From Ophioceras dolichostomum (Eukaryota > Ascomycota > Sordariomycetes > Magnaporthales > Ophioceraceae), in assembly GCA_003049485.1 (NCBI GenBank), contig PYST01000163.1:1-64000 (forward strand): a DNA stretch of 64,000 nucleotides, given 5' to 3'. Under the pieces are notes generated by a model. The model was not told the origin of the DNA, did not search any database, and saw only the letters and a list, made by a program, of their open reading frames with translations. Numbering within the stretch: the stretch's first letter is position 1; each line of letters starts with the position of its first letter. Of the stretch, positions 24,615 through 34,024 are shown in pieces. The position numbers and the translations under genes are program-made.

Positions 24615-27440
24615 ATGACAATCTCAAGGGTGAGTGACCCTATCACGCGGTTCGCGCAAACATTCTTGGTGAGATCTACGACAGCTAACGATCGCCATTA
24701 GAACCCCCATCCTCCGCTTCCCATCCGCACAAGGGAGGGGCCATCCAACATGGAGTCCAACGATGCTCCCGCTCCATCAGCATCGCCGACCACCACTACC
24801 ATGGGAACTCCACTGATGACCCCGATGGAGGGCTCCGAATACGAGCCGTCTGTGGTCGAAGCAGAGGCCGAGGTGAAGCTTGACGTGCTCCCGCTTCCGG
24901 GCAAGGACGGCCTGATTCTGAAGGTTCAGCCGCCCCGCGAGCCATCTGGCGTGTCTCTCGACTATCACGCACCCTGCGATATTGTCCTCGTCATCGATGT
25001 CTCTGGCAGCATGGGGGTAGCAGCTCTTCCACCGCCGACCGCTCCCGGACAGCAATCCGAGAGGAACGGCCTCTCGGTCCTGGACCTGGTCAAACACGCC
25101 TCTCACACAATCCAAGCGACGCTCAACGAGGGCGACAGGCTCGGGATCGTCACATTTGACACCCACGCCAAGGTGAGTGGAACATGATGGGAGGGATGCC
25201 AAAGCATGCCAAAAGATACATTCATCGCTGACAAACAATTGACAAACACTGGCAAACAGGTTCTCCAAAAACTCTCGGTTATGGATGATGCCGGCAAGGT
25301 CTCCACGACGCAAAACATCGATGGGATGTCGCCCGGCCATACGACCAATCTGTGGCAGGGAATCCTGGAGGGCATGAGGCTCATCGACGAGCGGGACAGC
25401 AACGGCCGAGTCCCTGTCCTCATGGTCCTCACTGATGGAGAGCCGAATGAAGGGTATGTAATCCCAACTTTTCCAGCCGTCCTCCCGCTTTTCTGAGTCG
25501 AGGAGGCCTCCGAGAGTCCTCCAGTGATGGTAGCGATGAAGTGCTAATAATTCCTTCGTTTCAGTGACCCGCCCGGGGGATATATTCCCAGGCTGAAGAG
25601 CAAGAAGATCCCTGCTCCTATTCACACTTTCGGATTTGGGTTCAACCTCCAGTCTGGGTTACTCAAGTCCATCTCGGAGTGCTCAGGTGGAGATTACGCC
25701 TTCATTCCCGATCCATCGATGCTCGGGACGATCTTCATCCACGCCGTCGCCAACATCCAGGCCACCTTCGCCAAGGCGGCGTCTGTGACCATCAACTACC
25801 CGCACGAGGTGGAGCTCCTGGTCGCTACGGGAGAATCTCTTGGCCACCACCGCCGCAGTGAGCATTGGTCGGCTTCGAAGAGCCTCACAATCCCTCTCGG
25901 GAGCGTGCAGTACGGCCAGTCCAAGGACATCGTCCTTCGGTACGTCGACAAGGATGGCAACGCAGTCGTCTTGACCGACGCCCAGGCAGACTCGCTCTCC
26001 GTCGACGTCACTCTTGACTACGCCCCCTTGTCGGGAGGTGAGAAGACCATGGCTGCGCAGCGTAGTCTCACCCCGGCACCGGCTGGCGATCTACCGCTCG
26101 TCGAGGCGGCGTACCACGTCTCCCGCGCCATGATTTGCGGGTTCCTGTCCACGCTCTTCCCGATCACTGGCCGGCCGCAGGAGCACGTGGCCGTATCCTG
26201 GGGTCAATTGGACAGCACATTCAAGGCCCGACTAGAGGAGCTTAAAGCCTCGCTCCCTACCCGTGGCTTCCCCAACGACGAAAACTGCAAGTCCCTGGTC
26301 GCCGACCTGGAGGGGCCCCAGCCGCAGGGCCAGATCTCCCTCGCGCTGCAGACCGAATGGTTCTGGGGCCGGTGGGGCAAGCACTACCTTCCCAGCATCC
26401 TGAACGCGCACACGCGCCAGATCTGCAACTCGTTCAAGGACGAGGGCCCCCTCCGATACGGCGTCGACAGCCCACTATTCGAGCGCTGCCGCGATTGCCT
26501 GAACGACGCGTTCGACAACATCGAGCCGCCGCCGCCGAGCCTGCTCCAGCCCTCAGGCCACTCTTATCGGGCCGTCCTTCCCTCCCACGTCCAACAAACC
26601 ATCCCATCAGGCCCTCCCCCGCGCTACACGCCCACCGCGACTCTTAGCCGCATCGACTTCGATTCCCCGGTGAGCATGATGCAAACATCCTACCGAACTC
26701 GCGCCAACCCGTGCTTCTCGGCCTCGACCACGGTCCTGCTCGCCGACGACGGTGGTGCCGGCGAGAAGCTGCTCGTGCGCATGAGCAGGCTGCGCGCCGG
26801 CATGAAGGTGGAGACGCCGCTCGGCCCGCGCGCCGTCGCGCGCGTGCTCAGGACGAAGGTGAAGAACGAGCCCATGATCCGGCTAGCCAAGGACGTGCTC
26901 GCGACGGAGTGGCACCCGGTGCTGTGGCCGAAGGAGGGCTGGGAGCACCCGAAGGAGCTGCACGACAGGCAGCTGCACGACACCACGGCCGTACGCTACT
27001 CGGGCCACATCTACTCGGTCCTGCTGTGCCCGGACACGCAGCCGGACGCCCACGCCGTCATGCTGGGCGGCCGCGTGTGGGGCGTCACGCTCGGCCACGG
27101 GCTCGTCGAGTACGAGGAGGCCAAGGAGAAGGGCGGCGTCTGCGACTACGACGCTCGCGTGCACGCGTTCTTTGGCGACTATGCGCGCGTCGCGAGGGAG
27201 ATTGAGCGACTTCGGCCTGGTCCTGGGGGTGTCGCGCTGTGTGGCGGCCTTAGGAGGGCGCATCCTACTGGACGCGCTATCGGGTTCGTCAAGCCGTCCG
27301 CTAGGGCTTCCGGTGGTGGTCGTCGTGTTGGTGGTGGTGTTGTTGCAGGCCGAGCCGCCGCTCGCAGGACCACTTCTCGCGAGGTCACTGCTGACCGTCT
27401 CTTCGAGGGCCGGGTGGTCATAGTCCTCTTGGAGAAGTAG
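24615..27440 (+). CDS. VWA-Vwaint-Vint protein with intein-like Hint domain
   Basis: Exons 24615-24629, 24702-25172, 25260-25453 and 25565-27440 give 851 residues. If translation starts at 24750 it has 830, and the numbers here use that start. The first intron (24630-24701, GTGAGT donor, GCTAAC branch) joins an upstream ATG in frame, so either start works. A von Willebrand A domain begins at about residue 76, with the metal site D83-V-S85-G-S87 and later TDGEPNEG. Residues about 300-560 fit the Vwaint region. The C-terminal part is a Vint (Hint-like) module: NPCFSASTTVLLADD with C589 as the candidate nucleophile, then TEWHP with H656 as the TxxH block, and GVTLGHGL near its end. Hint modules catalyse self-cleavage or splicing in inteins and Hedgehog proteins. 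Activity here is unproven, and the terminal Asn of inteins is not evident after the last His. The tail is Gly/Arg-rich. The role is unknown; fungal relatives are uncharacterised. Confidence 0.9.
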
Positions 27441-28179
27441 AAGACTGTCTAGCTTTGCTTGAGCGAGGGCGGCTTGCTGCTGGCCTTTGTTGAGCTCTTC
27501 AGGGGCTGGGTTTGGCTTCTTGATTGATGGAAGCGACGATGTCTTTTCCCCTCTTTTCCCCCTTCTATTCTATCAGACAGACTTGTCTGTACCCTTTCCC
27601 TTCTTTCCCTTTCGCAAGTTTAGACTGCCTGGCATATTGCATGGGTATTTATTTACCTAGGTACGGAGTTGGTTGGTTGGTTGGGCGAGTGACGGAAGGC
27701 CTGGAGTTAGGCGGTCTTTTCTCTGTGGGTTTGTTTTTCTTTATATCATAGCAACAAGAATGATATCTCATTCCACCGTCGCGTTACACCGTTCTTTTCT
27801 CATCTACCGAACTTATGATTGTGCCTTATTTATTTGAGGCCCTCCCTGCCTTGCGGGTAGGTCGACGAATATATATCATCGCCGTCTTCCAGAGCTACGG
27901 ATCTCAGATGGACTCCCATCAAGAGAGTGGTTTGACGCCAGCTCTGTTGAGAACAACGCTTGTGGAACTTTAGTCGCTGAAGACAGACATGAGACCACCA
28001 TTTTGGCACGCTAAGTCCCTCATATCTACAAATCATGAGATGAGGGTGGCAATTGCGGGTGAAAGTAGTATGGTATAGTATGAAGGGTCGTTCATCACAC
28101 ACATGATAGGTGATGGTAGATATCTATTTCCGAGTTCCGACCCCGCCCATGGCCCACTGCCCTTCGCATGGTGGCCTCT
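27441..28179. other. Intergenic, convergent 3' ends
   Basis: 3' regions of the Vint gene and the secreted repeat gene. Contains a TTTACCTAGGTACGG palindromic patch at about 27651-27666. No gene supported. Confidence 0.5.
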
Positions 28180-29348
28180 TCAAGGCTGCTGAGGATGCTC
28201 GACATAGAGAACGACAGAGCGGGCCTTGCGTGCCGCCTTCTTTGCCCCCTTCTTCTTGGCCCCCTTTTTCTTGCCGCCAGCAGCGGCGGTTCCGTTGTTT
28301 GCTGCAGTCCCGTTGTTTGGCGTCGCGGGAGGGTTAGCCTTGCCCTTGCCTTTGCCTTTGCCGCCCTCTGGTGCCGCGGGTGCGGTCCCGTTGTTTGCTG
28401 GCGCGGGAAGATTATCCTTTCCCTTTCCCTTGCCCTTGCCTTCCTTGGGTGGAGCGGCTGCGGTCCCGTTGTTTGCCGGCGCGGGAAGGTTATCCTTGCC
28501 CTTGCCCTTGCCTTTCCCCTTGCCTTGCCTGGCCTCTGGTGCCGCCGGCGCGGTCCTGTTATTTGCTGGTGCAGGAAGGTTATCCTTGCCCTTGCCCTTC
28601 CCTTCCTTGGGTGCCGCGGTTGCGGTGCCGTTGCTCCTGGCACCGGCCGCTGGCTGAGCTGGCAGAGCACCAACCTCTGGCACTCCGCCAGGGGCTGGGG
28701 CCATGGTGTTCGTGCATCCTTGCGTGGCCTTGGGTGTTTGGATTTTAAACGTCAGACACTGACCTTCACTGCCCGCACATACAGAGGCTGTGTGATCCGT
28801 CCCTTTCCGGCTGGGTGGATGTCTGGTGACTTACGGCAGCCATGTTCCTTTGGTTCTGCATGATACCACTAGAGAGATTCTCCGAGAGCTCCTGCAAGAT
28901 AGGAGTGTCGGTCGCGGAGTTGCCCGTCAGCTTCTGGGCCAGTCCGAGCTCGGTGACCTGAGCATTTGCGACCTGTGATGCTCTCGGTGTTAGCACCTGC
29001 CTGATGTCACGACCCACGGGGCGGCTTCGAGATACTTACGATACCCAGGCCAGGGACAGCCGCGTTGTCATTCGGGGCTATCTGCTGGTTCGATTGCCGG
29101 ATGGCGATGCCGTTCTGGACGGAGGTGAGAAGCGAGTCCTTGGCCGCGGTGAAGGCCTGCTGGTTGTTGGTTTGTAGAGCGTTCTGGACCTGCATCACGG
29201 CCTGCTGCTCCCTCATCTGGTCGGCGATGTTCAAGGCAATGCCCTGGGCGAGGATCGAGGCCGCCGCACAGTTCTCGGGCGTCGGTGCCATCTGGCCCTG
29301 GGCTAGGGCTGCCGAGAGGCCTAGCGCCAATAAAGAGATCGCGTTCAT
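28180..29348 (-). CDS. Secreted repeat protein with Lys/Gly-rich polybasic tail
   Basis: Three exons, 29348-29040, 28972-28835 and 28728-28180, give 331 residues. All junctions are phase 0. Introns are 67 and 106 bases with GTAAGT donors. The second acceptor (CCCAAG) is less certain. A clear signal peptide opens the protein (MNAISLLALGLSAALAQG). Residues 20-150 form a helical, Gln/Ala/Asn-rich domain with a single early Cys (ENCAAASILAQGIAL). Residues about 160-300 hold three to four imperfect copies of a roughly 30-residue unit, DNLPAPANNGTAPAAPE followed by (GK)n. NxT sequons recur in each unit. The C-terminus is strongly basic (KKKGAKKKGAKKAARKARS), then a short non-basic end. Secretion is inferred. 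A cell-wall, nucleic-acid-binding, antimicrobial or effector-like role would each fit, and none is shown. I did not recognise a named family. Confidence 0.82.
28270..28640. repeat. Coding tandem repeats, about 90 bp unit
   Basis: Three to four near-identical blocks on the plus strand read TTGTTTGC(T/C)GG(C/T)GCGGGAAG followed by CCCTTGCC runs. On the coding (minus) strand each gives (GK)n-DNLPAPANNGTA. The repeats are nearly identical at DNA level, which implies recent duplication or conversion. Boundaries are approximate. Confidence 0.85.
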
Positions 29349-31967
29349 GTTTTAGGACCTGCCGTATCACATTTAAGGGAGTGGGGTTGCTTTATCGTTG
29401 TTAACGATCTTGATGATTATCAATAATGAAAAATGTAGGAGCCAGCCACGGGGAGTCAGGAGTCCAGCCCCAGTCCTGGGAGGAAGAGAGTGAACGACGA
29501 GAAGCGACGGTACACTGACAAGACATAAAGATGCACGCAGTAACTGTCTTGCAGAAGACAGTCTTCGCCAGATCGTTGAGCGAAGGAAGATAGGCATGTC
29601 TGGGACTTATTATACCACGCTCAGATTTTTTATCCGTTCTGCACCCCCTGGACTCTTTTCGCCGCCCTGCCATATTCCTTGTGTCCGTCTTCCTGGTTCT
29701 CAAACCTGAATCTTTTCACTACCCTGTCGGTTAGCCGTCCTGCCGGTGGTTCCTTTCTGGCTCCTATTGTTAGAACTCTTCCTAGCTCGGTCGGAAACGA
29801 AACATGGCAGCCAGTCTTGGCCGGACTCTCGAATGGAGCCCCCGACAACAAGGCTGGAGGAAAGCGTACTTTTGGTCCCATCCACTCCCGCCAGGCACTC
29901 ACTGCACGGCGGCCCGTTGCCCGTTGAAGGCTCATTGGGCCTCATTTTGGGTGGGATGTATGCGGTCGGCACCGTCCCAAAGTTGGGATGATACGCTGAT
30001 ACACGAGCTGTACAGTGTCGTGTTCCGGCGAGAACAAGCATTCCCTGTGCGCTGTGGCGATCCTCCCTCCAATTCAAATCCACTGGCGTGGATGCTGGTT
30101 GATCATCAGCAGTCAACCGAAAAAAGGATGGGGGATCTACGAGATCAGTCGGGTACTTTATATGGTCGCTACGGCAGGCTTGATGGTTCAGGGAAGCAAG
30201 AACTGGTACTGGCTAGCTATTTTGATCTCACCTAGGCAGTATGGAACTGAGCCTGTTCAGTCGACGTAGGAATCCGAAAATCTCCCGCAAAATCTGGTCG
30301 GGTGAAGAGTCCTCTGAGGCCTCAGTACCTTTTTTTTCTCTCTCAAAAAATACGAAGACGAGCGCTGACTGGTACTGATCGGATGGACCTGGACCGCGTC
30401 CCTCCACTTAAACCCAAGTGGTCCCGCCAGATCTGTCTCCAAAATAGGAAACCGATTCGGAAACAACTACAACATTGCGGAGAATCTCAGAGATGATAGC
30501 CGGTAGGTACCTGCATACCGGACCCGGTTGATACCAGTCCAGATGTTCCCAGTAGGTAATGCTCGTAGACATGTGCAGAAAGCTTGTGTGCCCTTCTTCC
30601 CCAGAAGTGAGACCAATCCTTTGGATTATTCCTAAATAGGTACCTACCTTTATCTGTGTGCGAGGCTCTTGCTTCGAGGATCCTAGGGACTGAGGGGTGC
30701 TTTTGCTCTATTTACCGAATGAATAGCGAGTCGCGAGTTGATTCATGCACCATTCTCCGGGAAGTCTCCGTAAGCCCTGTCTGTAATGCATTAGGCCAGG
30801 CAGGTAGGTAACATAGGTATCCTAACTACCTACGTAACATCGGTGACATTTCTCCCTCCTACAGTTCAAAATAAAGACAAGCAGGCAAAAAGGTATCATC
30901 ATGATGATTTTCCGCCGAGAGGTCGGATTGTGGGCGCGCCTGGATGCGGCTCACTAAGCTTAGGTATTTACTGGATAGAAGATCTGATCGATATGTAGTT
31001 TGAAGTTAGTTTCCGGATTGTTGGCTTTTTGAAACTTGGATCTTCTCTCCGATGGCTCCCGACTTGAGATCTCTGGATATGGCGAGCAAGGAAGCATTGG
31101 GTTCTGCGCTCCAACCAATAGCCACCGGATATTTGGCTCCGCCGATACCTAGAAAGGCGAAACTGAACGGACTGGAAAGGATGAACAGAGTCGGACAAGC
31201 ACTGGGGAACCGCCCGGACAGTTGGCTCATGATGGAGGCGAGGTTTGTGCGCCAGACGGCCAACCCTTTTGACATTGCCTTTTGACCTTTTGACAGTTCA
31301 AAAATAAAACAGAGGCTCGAGAGAGGGAGAGAGATAACATGGAAAAAAAGGGTCCTGCACCGAAGCCGTTGTCGTCGGTTAGGTTCGGTTCACGAGAGAT
31401 TCGGAGCATGGGCGTGAGTTCGGAAACCGCCCCGAGCAGCTGGAGTGACCCGTTGGTTCGGGATCTTCTCTCCGGTTGATCATTTATCCCCCGCCCCGCC
31501 AGTTCAGCTTAGTGCATGTGCCAAGGTGGAGGGCTCTTTCAGGGATGGCGATCTTCTGGGGAATGGGGGCCTCGCCCGCTGAACAACCCCGCAACCCGTC
31601 CCCGGGTCTCAAACCCATTTCTGTCAAGCGGACGCCTGCAAGTGCCGAAATGAGGAGATCTCCACATCACAACATGGATCTCCTCTAGCTGTCCAGGCTC
31701 CGGAACAGCTTTTATCTCACGATGGCCCATATCTCTTCTGTCAATTTTTGTCCATTTGTATCTATGGATCTTCGATATAAGTAATTTCAAAGCGAGTTCT
31801 TGAGTTATATTCATTTACGCGACCGCTGCTGAGCTGGCTGGGTGCATTCGAGTGATCCTCGACGGAGAGCCGAAGCCGAACCGGCAAGACCTTCGGATAA
31901 GAGCCGGCGCCTCGGGAGCGACACAACGGACGTAAGTTAGGAAAATAGGAAAGGGAAAAAAAAGGAA
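29349..31967. other. Intergenic between divergent genes
   Basis: Divergent promoter region of the secreted repeat gene (minus) and the thiolase (plus). Several small frames are open but none has family signatures. TAGGTACCTACC and GTAGGTAACATAGGTATCC-like patches occur at about 30638-30650 and 30800-30830. A TTATTATACC patch at about 29607-29616 could be a TATA element for the minus-strand gene. Confidence 0.5.
31910..31915 (+). promoter_or_regulatory. CCTCGG, possible FarA/FarB fatty-acid response element
   Basis: CCTCGG lies 53 bases before the thiolase ATG. In ascomycetes this core is the binding site of FarA/FarB-type zinc cluster regulators that induce beta-oxidation genes on fatty acids. 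The site is seen in the sequence; function is inferred. A six-base match can occur by chance, so only its position before a thiolase gives it weight. Confidence 0.4.
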
Positions 31968-33251
31968 ATGTCGTCAATTCTCCCAAGAGGCATCCGAGCG
32001 GTGCTCACAAAGTTGCCCTCGGACGTGGTGATCCTCTCCTCAATACGCACGCCAATCTGCCGCTCGAACCGCGGCAGGCTCAAGGACGCCTACCCGGAGG
32101 AGCTGCTCGCCACCGTCCTGCGCGCCACCCTGGACCGCAACCCGGGCCTGCCCCCCTCGGCCATCGAGGACGTCAGCGTGGGCGTGGTCCTCTCCGAGCT
32201 GGGCGGGTCCAAGGCGGCACGCACCGCCCTCAACTCCATCGTCCCGGGCTTCTCGACGTCGGCGACGAGCCTGCACACCGTCAACCGCGCCTGCGCGTCC
32301 AGCCTGCAGGCCATCGCCGCCTCCGCGGCCCAGATCCGCACGGGCATGTGCACCGGCGCCGTCGTCGCCGCGGGCATGGAGAGCATGACGCGCAACTACG
32401 GCTCGCGCGCCATCCCCGTCGACCTCTGGCCCGCGCTCGTGGGCCCAGACATCGCCAAGGACGCGCGGGACTGCGTCATGCCCATGGGGCTCACCTCCGA
32501 GAACGTCGCGAGCCGGTACGGCGTGTCCCGCGCGGACCAGGACGCCCTGGCGGCCGAGTCGCACCGCCGCGCGGCCGCCGCCCAGGACACGGGCCGCTTC
32601 GACGACGAGATCGTGCCGGTGCACACGGTGTTCCAGGACGTCGACAAGGAGGGGAAGCCCATCGGCGACAACGGCCCGCAGCCCGTCACGGTGACAGCTG
32701 ACGACGGCATCCGGCGGGGCGTGACCGTCGAGAAGCTCGCGGCGCTGAAGCCGGCCTTCTCGCCGACCGGCGCCAGCACGGCGGGGAACTCGTCGCAGGT
32801 CTCCGACGGCGCGGCCGCCACGCTGATAATGTCCCGCGCCAAGGCGGCCGAGCTGGGCCTCGAGTCGACGATCATGGGGCGGTTCGTCGGCGCGTCCGTG
32901 GTCGGCTGCGCGCCGGACGAGATGGGCATCGGCCCGGCCCTGGCCATCCCGAAGCTGTTGAAGCAGCTGGGGCTCGAGAACGGAGACGTGCACCGCTGGG
33001 AGATCAACGAGGCGTTCGCGTCGCAGGCCATCTACTGCCTGCGCCAGTTGGATCTGGAGAAGGCTTACGCCGAGGGCAAGGTCAACCCCGATGGAGGCGC
33101 CATCGCGCTGGGCCATCCTCTCGGGGCGACCGGGGCCCGGATGACGGCCACGCTTATGCATGGGCTGAGGAGAGATCAGGGCGAGATTGGTGTCGTTAGC
33201 ATGTGTATCGGGACGGGAATGGGGATGGCTGGCTTGTTCGTAAGGGAATAG
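31968..33251 (+). CDS. 3-ketoacyl-CoA thiolase
   Basis: Single exon, 427 residues. The enzyme cleaves 3-ketoacyl-CoA with CoA to give acetyl-CoA and a shortened acyl-CoA, the last step of beta-oxidation. The acyl-carrying cysteine is C109 in NRACASSLQA (usual form NRQCSSGLQA). The catalytic pair is H383 in ALGHPLGATGAR and C413 in SMCIGTGMGMAG. Also visible are NEAFASQA and GGSKAARTA. Length matches the ACAA1/POT1 group. The N-terminus (MSSILPRGIRAVLTKLPSDV) has no PTS2 pattern of the kind used by peroxisomal thiolases, and the C-terminus FVRE is not PTS1. Basic residues R7, R10 and K15 without acids before D19 could act as a mitochondrial presequence. The location is therefore open. CCTCGG just upstream suggests fatty-acid control. 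The active-site neighbours differ slightly from the consensus, but all catalytic residues are kept. Confidence 0.93.
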   Translation: MSSILPRGIRAVLTKLPSDVVILSSIRTPICRSNRGRLKDAYPEELLATVLRATLDRNPGLPPSAIEDVSVGVVLSELGGSKAARTALNSIVPGFSTSATSLHTVNRACASSLQAIAASAAQIRTGMCTGAVVAAGMESMTRNYGSRAIPVDLWPALVGPDIAKDARDCVMPMGLTSENVASRYGVSRADQDALAAESHRRAAAAQDTGRFDDEIVPVHTVFQDVDKEGKPIGDNGPQPVTVTADDGIRRGVTVEKLAALKPAFSPTGASTAGNSSQVSDGAAATLIMSRAKAAELGLESTIMGRFVGASVVGCAPDEMGIGPALAIPKLLKQLGLENGDVHRWEINEAFASQAIYCLRQLDLEKAYAEGKVNPDGGAIALGHPLGATGARMTATLMHGLRRDQGEIGVVSMCIGTGMGMAGLFVRE

Positions 33252-34024
33252 GCACTAATGGGAGGTCCCAAAGCATCGAGCGTGGCATTTTGTACTGGTG
33301 CTCAAAGTAGAAGAGTGGCTATTTACTCGTTCAGTCTAATGTTAAAACATGCACGAGATAGCAACCAGGTTGAGCGAAGACATTCAGCGTTTTGATCCGT
33401 GTCCGATGAAGCCGAGCTGCGAAGCAACTCAAATATCAGAGCCGGTCCCGGTCGTGACTACCTAGCTAACTAGCTACTGTTCAAAAATTCTATTGTACAA
33501 TTTTGCGACTCGGAAGCAGTCCGAGGGGAATAAGATGAAAAAAAAAGAAAGGATAAACCGTCGTTCATATCCTGGATATCTCCCAAGCCCCAACCCCAAG
33601 CCCTCTCTGAAAGAGTATGCGTCATCATCGTCACGCAAATATCCATAGTGTTTGGCTCTGAAAAACGACAACGCCCTGTTTGCCGCTGAAAACCCACATC
33701 GTGAGAAAAAGACCCGCGTCGAACTCCCCAAGCTATTAGACGCGCAAATATGAAGAACGTCGCTAACTTCAAACATTCCCTCCCACGCCCTCCTTCACTC
33801 CAGAAACGTGGGCAGCCCCGTGAAATGCAAGGTATGGTAAGGTAATTGTACACTTTTTTCGAGCTTCGTGCAGTGTGCGAAAATGGTGTCTGTGCATCAT
33901 CCCGAAAGAAACGCCGATCAAGACAATGGGCCAACGTAGATGATAAGGAAAGAAGAAACAAGGCAGCGGAGGCAGAGGCCGCGATTCCGAATGTGGTAGG
34001 TACGGGGCAAGTTACCTCAACGGC
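33252..34024. other. Intergenic, convergent 3' ends
   Basis: 3' regions of the thiolase and the coiled-coil gene. AT-richer; no gene or RNA recognised. Confidence 0.5.

Noticed and set aside
28226..28657. Plus-strand Leu/Pro/Ala-rich frame with a membrane-like look
   Set aside because: It is the complement of the Lys-Gly repeats of the secreted protein; the sense frame is spliced to a signal-peptide exon and is clearly the better reading.
32040..33161. 373-codon open frame antisense to the thiolase
   Set aside because: It is a consequence of GC-rich third positions in the thiolase; its translation is Arg/Gly/Val-rich and has no family signature.
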